Assembly (NCBI GenBank): GCA_022712815.1
Contig: JAFLJW010000384.1
Location: 1 to 21,657, forward strand
Source of the DNA: Pseudodesulfovibrio sp.
GTDB lineage: Bacteria > Desulfobacterota > Desulfovibrionia > Desulfovibrionales > Desulfovibrionaceae
Length of the DNA: 21,657 nt
Direction: 5' to 3'
Part shown: piece by piece, positions 7,206 to 15,239 of the stretch
Layout: each line of letters begins with the position of its first letter
Numbering within the stretch: the first letter of the stretch is position 1
Program-made: the position numbers and the translations under genes
Notes under the pieces: generated by a model
Database searches by the model: none
Told to the model about the DNA's origin: nothing
What the model saw: only the letters and a program-made list of their open reading frames with translations

Positions 7206-10202
7206 ATGCTGTGCCGTGTCATTGTCGGGCTGAAGTCGAATGTCCGTGACGTGGTGGGCGAAAAATTCGCCCGCAAGATCAAGAGCGAACTCCATATGGA
7301 TGTGGGCGATGTCCGTATCGTCAATGTCTTCACTTTGGAGGGGCTTTCCGAGGAACAGGTGGGGCTGGCTCTGGAGCGTGCCGCCCTGCATGACCCTGTA
7401 TTGCATGAAATCTCTTTGGAACCGCTGGCGCGTGATTTCGACTGGATTCTGGAGGTCGGATTCCGACCCGGCGTTACCGACAACGAGGGGCGGACCGCTC
7501 AGGAGACGCTTGGCGTGGTACTCGGCCTATCCGGGAAAGAGCTTGAACCCGTCAAGGTTTATACTTCCAAGCAATACCTGATCACCGCCGACATGGACGA
7601 AACAGGCATTCAGCATATTGGCAGGGACCTGCTCGCCAACGAACTCATCCAGCGGTTCGAGTACAAGTCCGCCACCACCTGGGCCACAGACCCCGGTTTC
7701 GAGGCCCGGGCCGCCCGTGTCACCGGCCAGTCCTGTGACGAGGTGGCGATCATCCCGCTGTCCACCATGTCCGATCAGGAGATGATGGACTTTTCCCGCG
7801 CCAACACTCTGGCCCTGTCCCTGCGTGAGATGCATGACATCCGCGCCTACTATGCCGACCCGGCTGTGAAGACCGAGCGCGAGACCATGGGCATGCCTGC
7901 CGAGCCGACCGATGCCGAGATCGAGGTTCTGGCGCAGACCTGGTCCGAGCACTGCAAGCACAAGATTTTCAGCGCAAAGATACGATACGAGGACAAGGAA
8001 ACCGGCAAGATCAGCGAGTATTCCAGCCTGTACAAGACGTTCATTCAAGGCTCCACCAAGATTTTACGCGAGCGCAACGCTGAGTCCGGTCCCTTTGGCG
8101 ATTACTGCCTGTCCGTGTTCAAGGACAACGCGGGTGTCATCGCCTTTTCCGAAACCATCAATATCTGCGTGAAGATGGAGACCCATAACTCTCCGTCCGC
8201 TCTGGACCCTTACGGCGGAGCATTGACCGGCATCGTGGGTGTCAACCGCGACCCCATGGGAACCGGTATTGGCGCGAACCTGCTTTGCAATACCGATGTT
8301 TTTTGCTTTGCCTCTCCGTTTTACGAGGGCGATCTTCCGCCGCGTTTGCTGCATCCCCGCCGCGTCTTTGAAGGCGTGCGCGAGGGCGTTGAACATGGCG
8401 GCAACAAGTCTGGTATCCCGACGGTCAACGGCTCCATCGTCTTTGATGAGCGATACCTCGGCAAGCCGCTGGTCTATTGCGGCACCATCGGCACCATGCC
8501 GGTCATGGTCGCTGGTCGTCCCTCCCATGAAAAGGAAGCGCTGGCCGGTGATTTCATTGTCATGTCCGGCGGTCGCATTGGCGCGGACGGTATCCATGGC
8601 GCGACTTTTTCATCCGAAGAATTGCATGAGGGCAGCCCGGCAACAGCGGTTCAGATCGGCGATCCGATCACCCAGCGCAAGATGTATGATTTCCTCATGC
8701 GCGCCCGTGATCTGGGCCTGTACAATGCCATCACCGACAACGGCGCGGGCGGCCTGTCCTCATCGGTCGGCGAAATGGCCGAGGATTCCGGCGGATTCGA
8801 CATGGACCTTGCCAAGGCCCCGCTCAAATATGACGGATTGAAACCATGGGAAATCCTCATTTCCGAGGCCCAGGAACGGATGACCATGGCTGTTCCTGCA
8901 AAAAACCTGGACAAGTTCATGGCCCTGTCTGTCGAGATGGGCGTTGAGTCCACCGTGCTCGGCACCTATACGGATTCCGGCAAATACCTGGTTCGCTACG
9001 GTGACAAGATGGTCACCTGTCTCGATATGGAATTCCTGCACAACGGCGTGCCACAGATGGAGCTTGAGGCCGTCTGGGAACGCCCTCGCATCAAGGAAGA
9101 TGAAACCCCGGTCCCGGCGGATCAGGGAAGCCTTCTCAAGGATATGCTTGGTCGTCTGAATATATGTTCCAAGGAATACGTGGTGCGCCAGTACGATCAC
9201 GAGGTTCAGGGGCGCAGTGCGGTCAAACCAATGGTCGGCGTCAAGGGTGATGGCCCGTCCGATGCGGGTGTTATCCGCCCTGAACTGGACAGCGACAAGG
9301 GCCTTGTCATCTCGCACGGTATCTGTCCTCAATATTCCGACATTGATTCATACTGGATGATGGCCAATGCCATTGATGAGGCTATTCGTAACGCTGTGGC
9401 CGTGGGTGGCGATGTCCGCTACATGGCCGGTTGCGACAACTTCTGCTGGTGCGATCCGGTCCAGTCCGAGACCACGCCTGACGGACAGTACAAGCTGGCC
9501 CAGCTCGTGCGTGCCAATCTGGCTCTGTATCATTACTGCCTCGGTTTCGGCGTTCCCTGCGTGTCCGGCAAGGACTCCATGAAGAACGACTACAAGGGCG
9601 GCGGACAGAAGATTTCCATTCCTCCGACCGTGCTGTTTTCAGTCATCGGCGTCATTCCGGATGTGAACAAATGCATCACGTCCGATTTCAAGAAAGCAGG
9701 CGACCTGATCTACGTGCTTGGCCTGACCAAACCGGAACTCGGCGGTTCCGAAATTGCCGCGCAACTCAGGTTTTCAAACCCCCATGTGCCACAGGTCGAT
9801 CTGCTCAGTGCCAAGGCTCGCTACGAAGCGATGTTTGCGGCAACTCAGGACGGGCTGGTCAACGCGTGTCACGACTGCTCCGATGGCGGTCTTGGTGTGG
9901 CTCTGGCCGAAATGTGCATCGGCGGACGGCTGGGCGCAAACGTGAATCTGTCCGAAGTTCCGGCTCTTGGTGACTTGAATCTCACCGGGTTGTTGTATTC
10001 CGAGTCGGCCAGCCGCCTGATTGTCTCGGTCCCTGCGGCCAAAAGAGATGCTTTTGAAGCGAAATTCAGTGGACAGATATTCGGATGTCTCGGCGAAGTA
10101 TCCGATTCATCTAAACTTATTGTCAAGAATGACGATAAGATTGTTCTGGCTGAAGACGTTCAGGGGTTGGCGGCTGCCTTCAAGGCAACGCTTGATTGGT
10201 AA
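7206..10202 (+). CDS. purL: Phosphoribosylformylglycinamidine synthase, PurS-PurL type
   Basis: A 998-residue FGAM synthase, the fourth step of purine synthesis, converting FGAR to FGAM with ATP and ammonia. Residues 1-170 contain PurS-like sequence, apparently duplicated. The PurL part carries TWSEHCKHK (His249 in the conserved SEHC motif), ETHNSPSAL, a GGNKSGIPT block and NGAGGLSSS. The second half repeats the AIR-synthase-like fold (SGKDSMKNDY, CSDGGLGVAL, GGSEIAAQL). It ends at KATLDW with no glutaminase triad domain, so it is shorter than the roughly 1,300-residue E. coli enzyme and needs a separate PurQ, not in this window. The AAGGAG ribosome-binding sequence at 7193-7198 supports the start. 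Confidence 0.93.
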   Translation: MLCRVIVGLKSNVRDVVGEKFARKIKSELHMDVGDVRIVNVFTLEGLSEEQVGLALERAALHDPVLHEISLEPLARDFDWILEVGFRPGVTDNEGRTAQETLGVVLGLSGKELEPVKVYTSKQYLITADMDETGIQHIGRDLLANELIQRFEYKSATTWATDPGFEARAARVTGQSCDEVAIIPLSTMSDQEMMDFSRANTLALSLREMHDIRAYYADPAVKTERETMGMPAEPTDAEIEVLAQTWSEHCKHKIFSAKIRYEDKETGKISEYSSLYKTFIQGSTKILRERNAESGPFGDYCLSVFKDNAGVIAFSETINICVKMETHNSPSALDPYGGALTGIVGVNRDPMGTGIGANLLCNTDVFCFASPFYEGDLPPRLLHPRRVFEGVREGVEHGGNKSGIPTVNGSIVFDERYLGKPLVYCGTIGTMPVMVAGRPSHEKEALAGDFIVMSGGRIGADGIHGATFSSEELHEGSPATAVQIGDPITQRKMYDFLMRARDLGLYNAITDNGAGGLSSSVGEMAEDSGGFDMDLAKAPLKYDGLKPWEILISEAQERMTMAVPAKNLDKFMALSVEMGVESTVLGTYTDSGKYLVRYGDKMVTCLDMEFLHNGVPQMELEAVWERPRIKEDETPVPADQGSLLKDMLGRLNICSKEYVVRQYDHEVQGRSAVKPMVGVKGDGPSDAGVIRPELDSDKGLVISHGICPQYSDIDSYWMMANAIDEAIRNAVAVGGDVRYMAGCDNFCWCDPVQSETTPDGQYKLAQLVRANLALYHYCLGFGVPCVSGKDSMKNDYKGGGQKISIPPTVLFSVIGVIPDVNKCITSDFKKAGDLIYVLGLTKPELGGSEIAAQLRFSNPHVPQVDLLSAKARYEAMFAATQDGLVNACHDCSDGGLGVALAEMCIGGRLGANVNLSEVPALGDLNLTGLLYSESASRLIVSVPAAKRDAFEAKFSGQIFGCLGEVSDSSKLIVKNDDKIVLAEDVQGLAAAFKATLDW

Positions 10203-10255
10203 AAAGCAGTGCTGGAAAGTAAAAAAAGAGCAACTACTTTACCTGATTGAAAAAA

Positions 10256-10301
10256 CCATCTATAGCCGAGAAAAGGTGTAAATAGATGGATGGTTCCATC
10301 T
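10256..10301 (+). other. Competing hairpins upstream of the cytochrome gene
   Basis: CCATCTAT (10256-10263) can pair with ATAGATGG (10282-10289). The same right-hand segment can instead pair as AGATGGA (10284-10290) with TCCATCT (10295-10301) around a TGGT loop. The two pairings exclude each other. No T-run follows, so this is not an obvious terminator. It lies 38 to 83 bases before the start of the tetrahaem cytochrome gene. Confidence 0.35.
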
Positions 10302-10338
10302 GTTTGATGATCATCGACATGTTCACGGGGGTTGGTAC

Positions 10339-10824
10339 ATGCTATTCAAAACGGTTTGGTCCAAGGGCTGCCTGGTCTTTTTCGTGGCGGCCTTTTTTGT
10401 TGTCATTGGCATGGCAAACACGGCTCGAACGAACTCTGGGCAGTTCGTCGGGACTGAGGCTTGCGCCGAATGTCATGACGTAGAGTACGATAATTACAAG
10501 AAATTTTCAAAAAAAGCGCATTCGGGGGATTCCGTCAAGGTCATGGCCGCAAACCTGAGCAAGAAAGAACTGGAAGACTGTTATACCTGTCACATGACCG
10601 GTTTCGGCAAGCCGGGCGGTTTCGTCAGTTTTGATGAAACCCCTGATATGGCCGATGCGGGCTGTGAGACCTGTCATGGTCCTGGTTATGACCACGTCGA
10701 AGCTGGCGGGGACTCGGACCTGATCAAGGGAGATCTGGAGATATCCGATTGTGAGACCTGTCATAACCCTGAAAGGGTTGCCGCGTTTGACTTCAAGCCG
10801 CTGATGTATGGCGGGGCGCACTAA
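10339..10824 (+). CDS. Exported tetrahaem cytochrome c, cytochrome c554-like
   Basis: A 161-residue periplasmic c-type cytochrome. A signal sequence covers about residues 1-29 (basic start, hydrophobic LVFFVAAFFVVIGMA). Four haem motifs are visible: CAECH (42-46), CYTCH (81-85), CETCH (109-113) and CETCH (138-142). Extra histidines at 61, 119 and the C-terminal 161 could be distal ligands. The GTEACAECH start, GCETCHGPG centre and final YGGAH match the cytochrome c554-like family seen in sulfate reducers. Its electron partner is unknown. It precedes the haem-binding chemoreceptor by 14 bp and is surely in the same operon, so the two may share a redox-sensing role (inference). Confidence 0.9.
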   Translation: MLFKTVWSKGCLVFFVAAFFVVIGMANTARTNSGQFVGTEACAECHDVEYDNYKKFSKKAHSGDSVKVMAANLSKKELEDCYTCHMTGFGKPGGFVSFDETPDMADAGCETCHGPGYDHVEAGGDSDLIKGDLEISDCETCHNPERVAAFDFKPLMYGGAH

Positions 10825-10838
10825 AAAAGGGGACTCAC

Positions 10839-12845
10839 ATGGATATTATAAAACAGTCTCTGGGTGTCAAAGTCATTCTCCTGTCATCGCTGTTAACCAT
10901 CACCGCATTCACAGGGCTTTTCTTCTACAATTCGTATGTGACCAGAAGCCATACCTTGCACGAGGTTGAGCTGGCCGCCAAACAGGTTGGCGACATGCTG
11001 TACATGGCCATCGAAGAACCCATGGCCGTTGGTGATAATGAGGGGACGGCGCATAAGTTTTCGCAGATGGCTAAAAGGTATAAAACCATTACGGCCTACC
11101 TGACTGACTACAAGGGTGAAATAACCTATTCCACTGATCCCAAGGCCATCCGTAAGGACATATTCAAAGTCCGCCCGGAGGAAGCTGATCTGGTCAGGGA
11201 AAGCCTGACAGTCAGCCAGATCAAGGGCAGCCTGATGAATCATGGTGGCAACAGCACCTTTGCGGAAGTCAAGACCATCAATAATGGCCCCGCCTGTCAT
11301 CACTGTCATGGCAAGTCCAGGAAAATCCTGGGCACCATGCTCATCGAAGTCGATGTCAACCGCCAGTTCGATGTCTTGAAGGCCAGTCAGGTCAAGTCCG
11401 CAGGTATCTCCGTGTTCGGAGTCATTGCCCTGCTGACCGCCCTGATCATCTTCATGCGCAGTTCCGTGGTCAACCGGATCACGAGCATCGCCGCCACCAC
11501 CGAAGAGGTGAGCAAGGGCGATCTGAATGCGAAGTTCACGGTCTCTGGTTCTGATGAACTCGGCAACCTCTCCCGTTATCTCGGCGAGATGGTGGACCAG
11601 ATCAAGGACCAGCTCCAATACAACAGAAGTGTCCTCGAAGGTATTGTGGTGCCTCTGTTTGTCACCGATGCCGAGGGCTATCTCCAATTTGTCAATCCGC
11701 CGCTTCTTGATATCCTGGCAATGACCGAGGATGAAGTCAAAGGACGCACGGCCCGTTCGGTTTTCGGTAGTGATAACGAGGATTGCAATATTACTGAAGT
11801 AATGACCAGTGGCCTGTCCAGCTCTGGTGATTTCCACCATACCCGGAGTACCGACAAAGCCGTCTTCCCCCTCCATTTCGAGACTTCGCCTCTGAAAGAT
11901 GCCGAAGGTGATACCGTGGGCGGCATCTGCGTCCTGGTCGATCTCACTCGTGAGGAGCAGGACAAGAAGGATATCGAAGCCCAGAGGCAGAACCTGCTGG
12001 TGGTCGCCAACGATGTCACCGAGGTTGCCAACAAGCTCAACGAGGCATCTGACGTCCTGTCCGACCAGATGAATAATCTGGCTCGTGGAGTTGACACCAC
12101 AGCCGATCAGACCAGCCAGGTCGCCACGGCCATGGAAGAAATGAATGCCACGGTCCTTGAGGTCGCCAAAAACGCTTCAGAGACTGCGGATGCATCCAAC
12201 CGGGCCAATCAGGTTGCCGCCGATGGCGGTGTCGTGGTCGGCAAGACCGTGGATGAGATCAACGCGGTGGCAGAGATCACCGAGAATCTGGCAGACACGC
12301 TGGGCGCACTGTCCAGCCGGGCTGAAAATATCGGTACGGTCATGGCTGTCATTAATGATATCGCCGATCAGACCAACCTGCTGGCCCTTAACGCAGCCAT
12401 TGAAGCGGCACGAGCCGGAGAAGCTGGTCGCGGATTCGCGGTTGTTGCGGACGAAGTCCGTAAACTGGCCGAGAAGACCATGACCGCCACCAAGGAAGTT
12501 GAGGGAGCCGTCTTGCTCATTCAGCAATCCAACGCCGATGTTGCCCGTGAGATGGACTCCGCCAAAAAACGCGTGGTCAATACCTCTGAGATGGCTCAGC
12601 AGGCAGGTGGCGTACTGGATCAGGTCGTGGATCACTCCAACACCATTGCAGACATGGTGCGAGGCATTGCCACGGCAGCGGAGGAGCAGTCCGCAACATC
12701 TGATGAGATCAACACCAGTGTGACGCATATCAACGAGTTGTCACAGGAAGTGCTGGCAGGTATTCGGGAATCCAACAGGGAAGTCCAGAATGTGTCGGAA
12801 ATGGCACAGCACCTGTCGGAATTGGTCTCCAAGTTCCGTAACTAG
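10839..12845 (+). CDS. dcrA: DcrA-like methyl-accepting chemotaxis protein with periplasmic c-type haem
   Basis: A 668-residue chemoreceptor. Membrane helix 1 is at about 11-30 and the periplasmic sensor at about 31-187. The sensor holds one haem motif, CHHCH (153-157). Membrane helix 2 is at about 188-206, followed by HAMP (207-262), a cytoplasmic PAS domain (about 265-375) and the methyl-accepting domain (380-668), whose conserved hairpin contains LNAAIEAARAGEAGRGFAVV near residue 520. It ends SKFRN, so there is no CheR-binding pentapeptide. DcrA of D. vulgaris is a haem-c chemoreceptor proposed to sense oxygen or redox, and in that species lies beside the desulfoferrodoxin-rubredoxin-roo genes, as here. 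Ribosome-binding site AAAGGGG. The ligand of this receptor is inferred. Confidence 0.9.
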   Translation: MDIIKQSLGVKVILLSSLLTITAFTGLFFYNSYVTRSHTLHEVELAAKQVGDMLYMAIEEPMAVGDNEGTAHKFSQMAKRYKTITAYLTDYKGEITYSTDPKAIRKDIFKVRPEEADLVRESLTVSQIKGSLMNHGGNSTFAEVKTINNGPACHHCHGKSRKILGTMLIEVDVNRQFDVLKASQVKSAGISVFGVIALLTALIIFMRSSVVNRITSIAATTEEVSKGDLNAKFTVSGSDELGNLSRYLGEMVDQIKDQLQYNRSVLEGIVVPLFVTDAEGYLQFVNPPLLDILAMTEDEVKGRTARSVFGSDNEDCNITEVMTSGLSSSGDFHHTRSTDKAVFPLHFETSPLKDAEGDTVGGICVLVDLTREEQDKKDIEAQRQNLLVVANDVTEVANKLNEASDVLSDQMNNLARGVDTTADQTSQVATAMEEMNATVLEVAKNASETADASNRANQVAADGGVVVGKTVDEINAVAEITENLADTLGALSSRAENIGTVMAVINDIADQTNLLALNAAIEAARAGEAGRGFAVVADEVRKLAEKTMTATKEVEGAVLLIQQSNADVAREMDSAKKRVVNTSEMAQQAGGVLDQVVDHSNTIADMVRGIATAAEEQSATSDEINTSVTHINELSQEVLAGIRESNREVQNVSEMAQHLSELVSKFRN

Positions 12846-12864
12846 AGAATAAACGCCTTCATGC

Positions 12865-12901
12865 AAGCGGTCCGGTTCCAATACCGGGCCGCTTTTTTTT
12901 T
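12865..12901 (+). terminator. Rho-independent terminator after the chemoreceptor gene
   Basis: AAGCGGTCCGGT (12865-12876) pairs with ACCGGGCCGCTT (12883-12894) with one G-U, followed by a run of nine T. Confidence 0.92.
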
Positions 12902-13052
12902 GCTCTTTGCTGGGGAACAGAATTGTGTCCTGAAAAAGACATCTGTTTTTAACAGTTTTCCCTGCGGGTTGGTCTAATTTGTTTTATTTGCGGCAAATCG
13001 AAATCTGAGCTAGGAAAATCACTAATAGATGAAGGGGTTCAAAAAAAGTTTC

Positions 13053-13082
13053 TTGACATCTACAGATAAAGGAAATAGTAAT
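13053..13082 (+). promoter_or_regulatory. perR promoter
   Basis: TTGACA (13053-13058), a 17-bp spacer and TAGTAAT (13076-13082). The -35 is a perfect consensus and the -10 is poor. The rbr promoter at 13905 has exactly the same hexamers and spacing. Confidence 0.6.
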
Positions 13083-13097
13083 TATTATTAATAATAA
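13076..13097 (+). promoter_or_regulatory. Putative PerR operator (AT-rich palindrome) at perR
   Basis: TTATTATTAATAATAA (13082-13097) is a perfect 16-bp palindrome. The overlapping TAGTAATTATTATTA (13076-13090) matches 11 of the 14 fixed positions of the Bacillus PerR box TTATAATNATTATAA. The site overlaps the -10 and start-site region, which fits autorepression. The regulator assignment is inferred from position and family knowledge. Confidence 0.6.
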
Positions 13098-13114
13098 GTT
13101 GTGGAGGCTGGTTT

Positions 13115-13513
13115 ATGACTACCGATCTTGGTTTTCGTCTTTCCAAACAGCGGAAAGTAATTCTTGAAGAGTTGAAGAAAGTAAAGAGTCATCCCACGGC
13201 GGATGAGGTGTACGATATGGTCCGCAAGATCATACCACGGATCAGCCTCGGCACCGTGTACAGGAATCTTGAATTTCTCTCTTCCAAGGGGCTCGTGCTG
13301 AAGCTGGGTGCCCCGGGCGCACAAAAAAGGTTCGATGGAACTCCTGAACCGCATCCGCATATCCGTTGTGCAGTCTGCACCAGCGTGGCTGATGTCGAGT
13401 GTGATATAGAAATCCCGGTGATCCCGGATTCCTGTACCAACGGTTACAAAATCATGACCACCAACGTCGAGTTTGTTGGCATCTGCCCCAGATGTCAGGA
13501 AAAACAGCAGTAG
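13115..13513 (+). CDS. perR: PerR-type Fur family peroxide-responsive repressor
   Basis: A 132-residue metalloregulator. The winged helix covers residues 1-75 (HPTADEVY, then the recognition helix region SLGTVYRNLEFL). The structural zinc site is CxxC at 85/88 and CxxC at 124/127. The regulatory site aligns with PerR: His26, Asp74, His80, His82 and Asp93. Asp93, five residues after the CxxC cysteine, corresponds to B. subtilis PerR Asp104, where Fur has Glu, so peroxide sensing by iron-catalysed histidine oxidation is plausible. A GTGGAGG ribosome-binding sequence precedes the ATG. It lies just after its own AT-rich palindrome and upstream of rubrerythrin, its expected target. Confidence 0.9.
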   Translation: MTTDLGFRLSKQRKVILEELKKVKSHPTADEVYDMVRKIIPRISLGTVYRNLEFLSSKGLVLKLGAPGAQKRFDGTPEPHPHIRCAVCTSVADVECDIEIPVIPDSCTNGYKIMTTNVEFVGICPRCQEKQQ

Positions 13514-13543
13514 TCTGAATATATCTGCTCACTGAGTCGTTTC

Positions 13544-13579
13544 GGGCCAGGCAATATTGCATTGCCTGGCCCTTTTTTT
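13544..13579 (+). terminator. Rho-independent terminator after perR
   Basis: A perfect 12-bp stem GGGCCAGGCAAT (13544-13555) and ATTGCCTGGCCC (13561-13572) with an ATTGC loop and seven T. perR is therefore probably monocistronic. Confidence 0.95.
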
Positions 13580-13904
13580 GGATCATCCGGGTTGAGCGTA
13601 CTTCTCCCAAAAGGTTGTCTCACGGAATTGTCTCTCTATCTTCAGTGAATCTGAAGATGGAAAGAGCAGAAAAGAGGGAAGAAAAGGCAAGTGCAGGCGA
13701 GATCGAGGGAGCCCCGAGCACATCGCAAAAAAAGCGAGTTTTGGTTACCTTTGTTTGGTTTGGTGCAAAAGTGACTCGCTCCCGGAGGGTGCGAAATTCT
13801 CAAATGATTCTTCATCGCCGCCGCAGGTGGCCTTCCATATCTCTTTCTCTTCAAAAAAAAATATGCTTCACCCGGATGGACCGATAAAAAGTATGGATGC
13901 TGTC
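13580..13904 (+). other. Intergenic stretch without a convincing gene; two hairpins
   Basis: Short frames here have odd Ser/Arg/Lys-rich compositions and no ribosome-binding sites. Two structures stand out. CTATCTTCAG (13636-13645) pairs with CTGAAGATGG (13651-13660). A rod at 13734-13779 has GCGAGT pairing with ACTCGC, inside which TTTG/CAAA and ACC/GGT also pair. The stretch may be a decayed repeat or an untranslated RNA; nothing firmer can be said. Confidence 0.45.
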
Positions 13905-13938
13905 TTGACACTTATCTAAAAATCATTTAGTAATCATT
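13905..13938 (+). promoter_or_regulatory. rbr promoter with PerR-like half sites
   Basis: TTGACA (13905-13910), a 17-bp spacer and TAGTAAT (13928-13934), identical in layout to the perR promoter. The heptamer AATCATT occurs twice, at 13921-13927 and 13932-13938, an 11-bp (one helical turn) direct repeat across the -10. Each copy carries the AATNATT core of a PerR box. Transcription from here gives a leader of about 190 nt before rbr, containing a hairpin pairing GACTGG (14006-14011) with CCAGTC (14030-14035). Confidence 0.55.
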
Positions 13939-14134
13939 CCTGGGTTTAATCTAACTAGCTAAACTGATACGCTTTTTAAGCTATGCTTGAGGGAATAAAA
14001 GTTTGGACTGGAATGAATAATAATACATCCCAGTCGTGCATTTGGTGTATTCTTAGTGTATCTGTGATATGCGTTTAGGCTACTGAGTATATGAATCATG
14101 TCCTGTTCATACAAATAGATTAGGAGGAATAGCG

Positions 14135-14707
14135 ATGTCTCTGAAAGGAACAAAAACAGAAAAGAATCTTTTAACCGCCTTTGCAGGTGAGTCCCAGGCC
14201 CGTAACCGGTACACGTATTTTGCCAGCAAGGCGAAAAAAGAAGGTTACGTCCAGATTTCCAAAATCTTCGAGGAAACCGCCAACCATGAAAAGGAACACG
14301 CCAAACGGCTGTTCAAGTTTCTGGAGGGCGGAGAAGTCGAGGTGACTGCCTCTTTCCCGGCTGGTGTCATCGGCTCCACTTTGGAAAACCTGAAGGAAGG
14401 GGCGGCTGGTGAGAAGTTCGAGTACTCCGAGATGTATCCCGAGTTCGCCAAAAGTGCTCGTGAAGAAGGATTTGCCGAGATCGCTGCGGTGTTCGAGAAC
14501 ATCGCTGTGGCCGAGGCCTATCACGAAGAGCGATACAAGGCGTTCATTGAAAACATCGAAGCCGATCGGGTTTTTGTCAAGGAGTCCGAAATCGTTTGGC
14601 GTTGCCAGAACTGTGGATACACCCACAAGGGAACCACAGCTCCGGTCAAATGTCCGGCCTGTGACCATCCCCAGGCACATTTCGAGAAAAAAGCTACCAA
14701 CTGGTAA
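14135..14707 (+). CDS. rbr: Rubrerythrin (NADH-linked peroxide reductase component)
   Basis: A 190-residue non-haem diiron protein that reduces hydrogen peroxide in the cytoplasm. The four-helix diiron domain (1-145) has the expected ligands: Glu19 in GESQARNRY, Glu52 and His55 in ANHEKEH, Glu93 and Glu96, then Glu127 and His130 in VAEAYH. The C-terminal rubredoxin domain binds one iron through Cys157, Cys160, Cys173 and Cys176. Length and numbering closely follow D. vulgaris rubrerythrin (191 residues). A strong AGGAGGA ribosome-binding sequence is present. It is 17 bp upstream of dfx and probably co-transcribed with it; the promoter at 13905 suggests PerR control. Confidence 0.97.
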   Translation: MSLKGTKTEKNLLTAFAGESQARNRYTYFASKAKKEGYVQISKIFEETANHEKEHAKRLFKFLEGGEVEVTASFPAGVIGSTLENLKEGAAGEKFEYSEMYPEFAKSAREEGFAEIAAVFENIAVAEAYHEERYKAFIENIEADRVFVKESEIVWRCQNCGYTHKGTTAPVKCPACDHPQAHFEKKATNW

Positions 14708-14724
14708 ATCAAGGAGTATACGAC

Positions 14725-15111
14725 ATGGCTATCAAGTTAGGCGAAGTCTACAAGTGTGAAGGATGTGGCAACATTGTCATCGCAGTCCATGAAGGCCCCG
14801 GCGATCTGGCATGTTGCGATACCCCGATGGTTCTCATGGAAGCGAACACCGTTGACGCAGCCGTTGAAAAGCACGTGCCTGTCATGACAAAAGATGGCGA
14901 CAAGATCACCGTCAAGGTCGGCTCCGTGGCTCATCCCATGGAAGACAAGCATTACATCGAGTGGATCGAGGTCATGGTCGGCGACACTGTCTTTACCAAA
15001 ATACTGAAGCCCGGCGATGCTCCCGAAGCCGAGTTCTGTGCCTGCGGTCTGAGCGGCGACATCTCCGTCCGTTCCTACTGTAACCTCCACGGCCTCTGGG
15101 CTGCGGAATAA
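14725..15111 (+). CDS. dfx: Desulfoferrodoxin (2Fe superoxide reductase)
   Basis: A 128-residue cytoplasmic superoxide reductase, also called rbo, which reduces superoxide to peroxide without releasing O2. The N-terminal desulforedoxin-like centre I has Cys11, Cys14, Cys30 and Cys31. The active centre II has His50, His70, His76, Cys119 and His122, with Glu48-Lys49 just before the first histidine as in the family. The length matches the classical two-centre form (about 125-128 residues). The AAGGAG ribosome-binding sequence is 8 bases from the ATG. The peroxide formed would be handled by rubrerythrin, encoded directly upstream. A structured repeat element begins right after its stop codon. Confidence 0.97.
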   Translation: MAIKLGEVYKCEGCGNIVIAVHEGPGDLACCDTPMVLMEANTVDAAVEKHVPVMTKDGDKITVKVGSVAHPMEDKHYIEWIEVMVGDTVFTKILKPGDAPEAEFCACGLSGDISVRSYCNLHGLWAAE

Positions 15112-15117
15112 AAGGCC

Positions 15118-15223
15118 GATAGCGGCTTGATTGCTTCGTTGCTGCGGGAAAGTCAGACCCTCGCGTATTAGGAATACGCTTTGGTCCTGACTTTCCCTTG
15201 CACCTCGCACTCAAACCACTCTC
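15118..15223 (-). repeat. Structured intergenic element, copy 3 (type 1)
   Basis: Read on the - strand. The outer stem includes TTGAGTGC pairing with GCAATCAA, with the conserved G x A mismatch. The inner stem is 14 bp with one bulged base: in + coordinates GGGAAAGTCAGACC (15146-15159) with GGTCCTGACTTTCCC (15183-15197). The apical hairpin is GCGTATT-AGG-AATACGC (15163-15179). The right-hand loop segment GCAGCAACGAAGCAATC (- strand) is identical to that in copy 7. Confidence 0.85.
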
Positions 15224-15239
15224 GACTCTTATTAGGAAA

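Noticed and set aside
13615..13911. Open frames of about 90 codons on both strands between perR and rbr
   Set aside because: No ribosome-binding sites, odd Arg/Ser/Lys composition, no recognisable domain, and the region is explained by hairpins and an AT-rich promoter.
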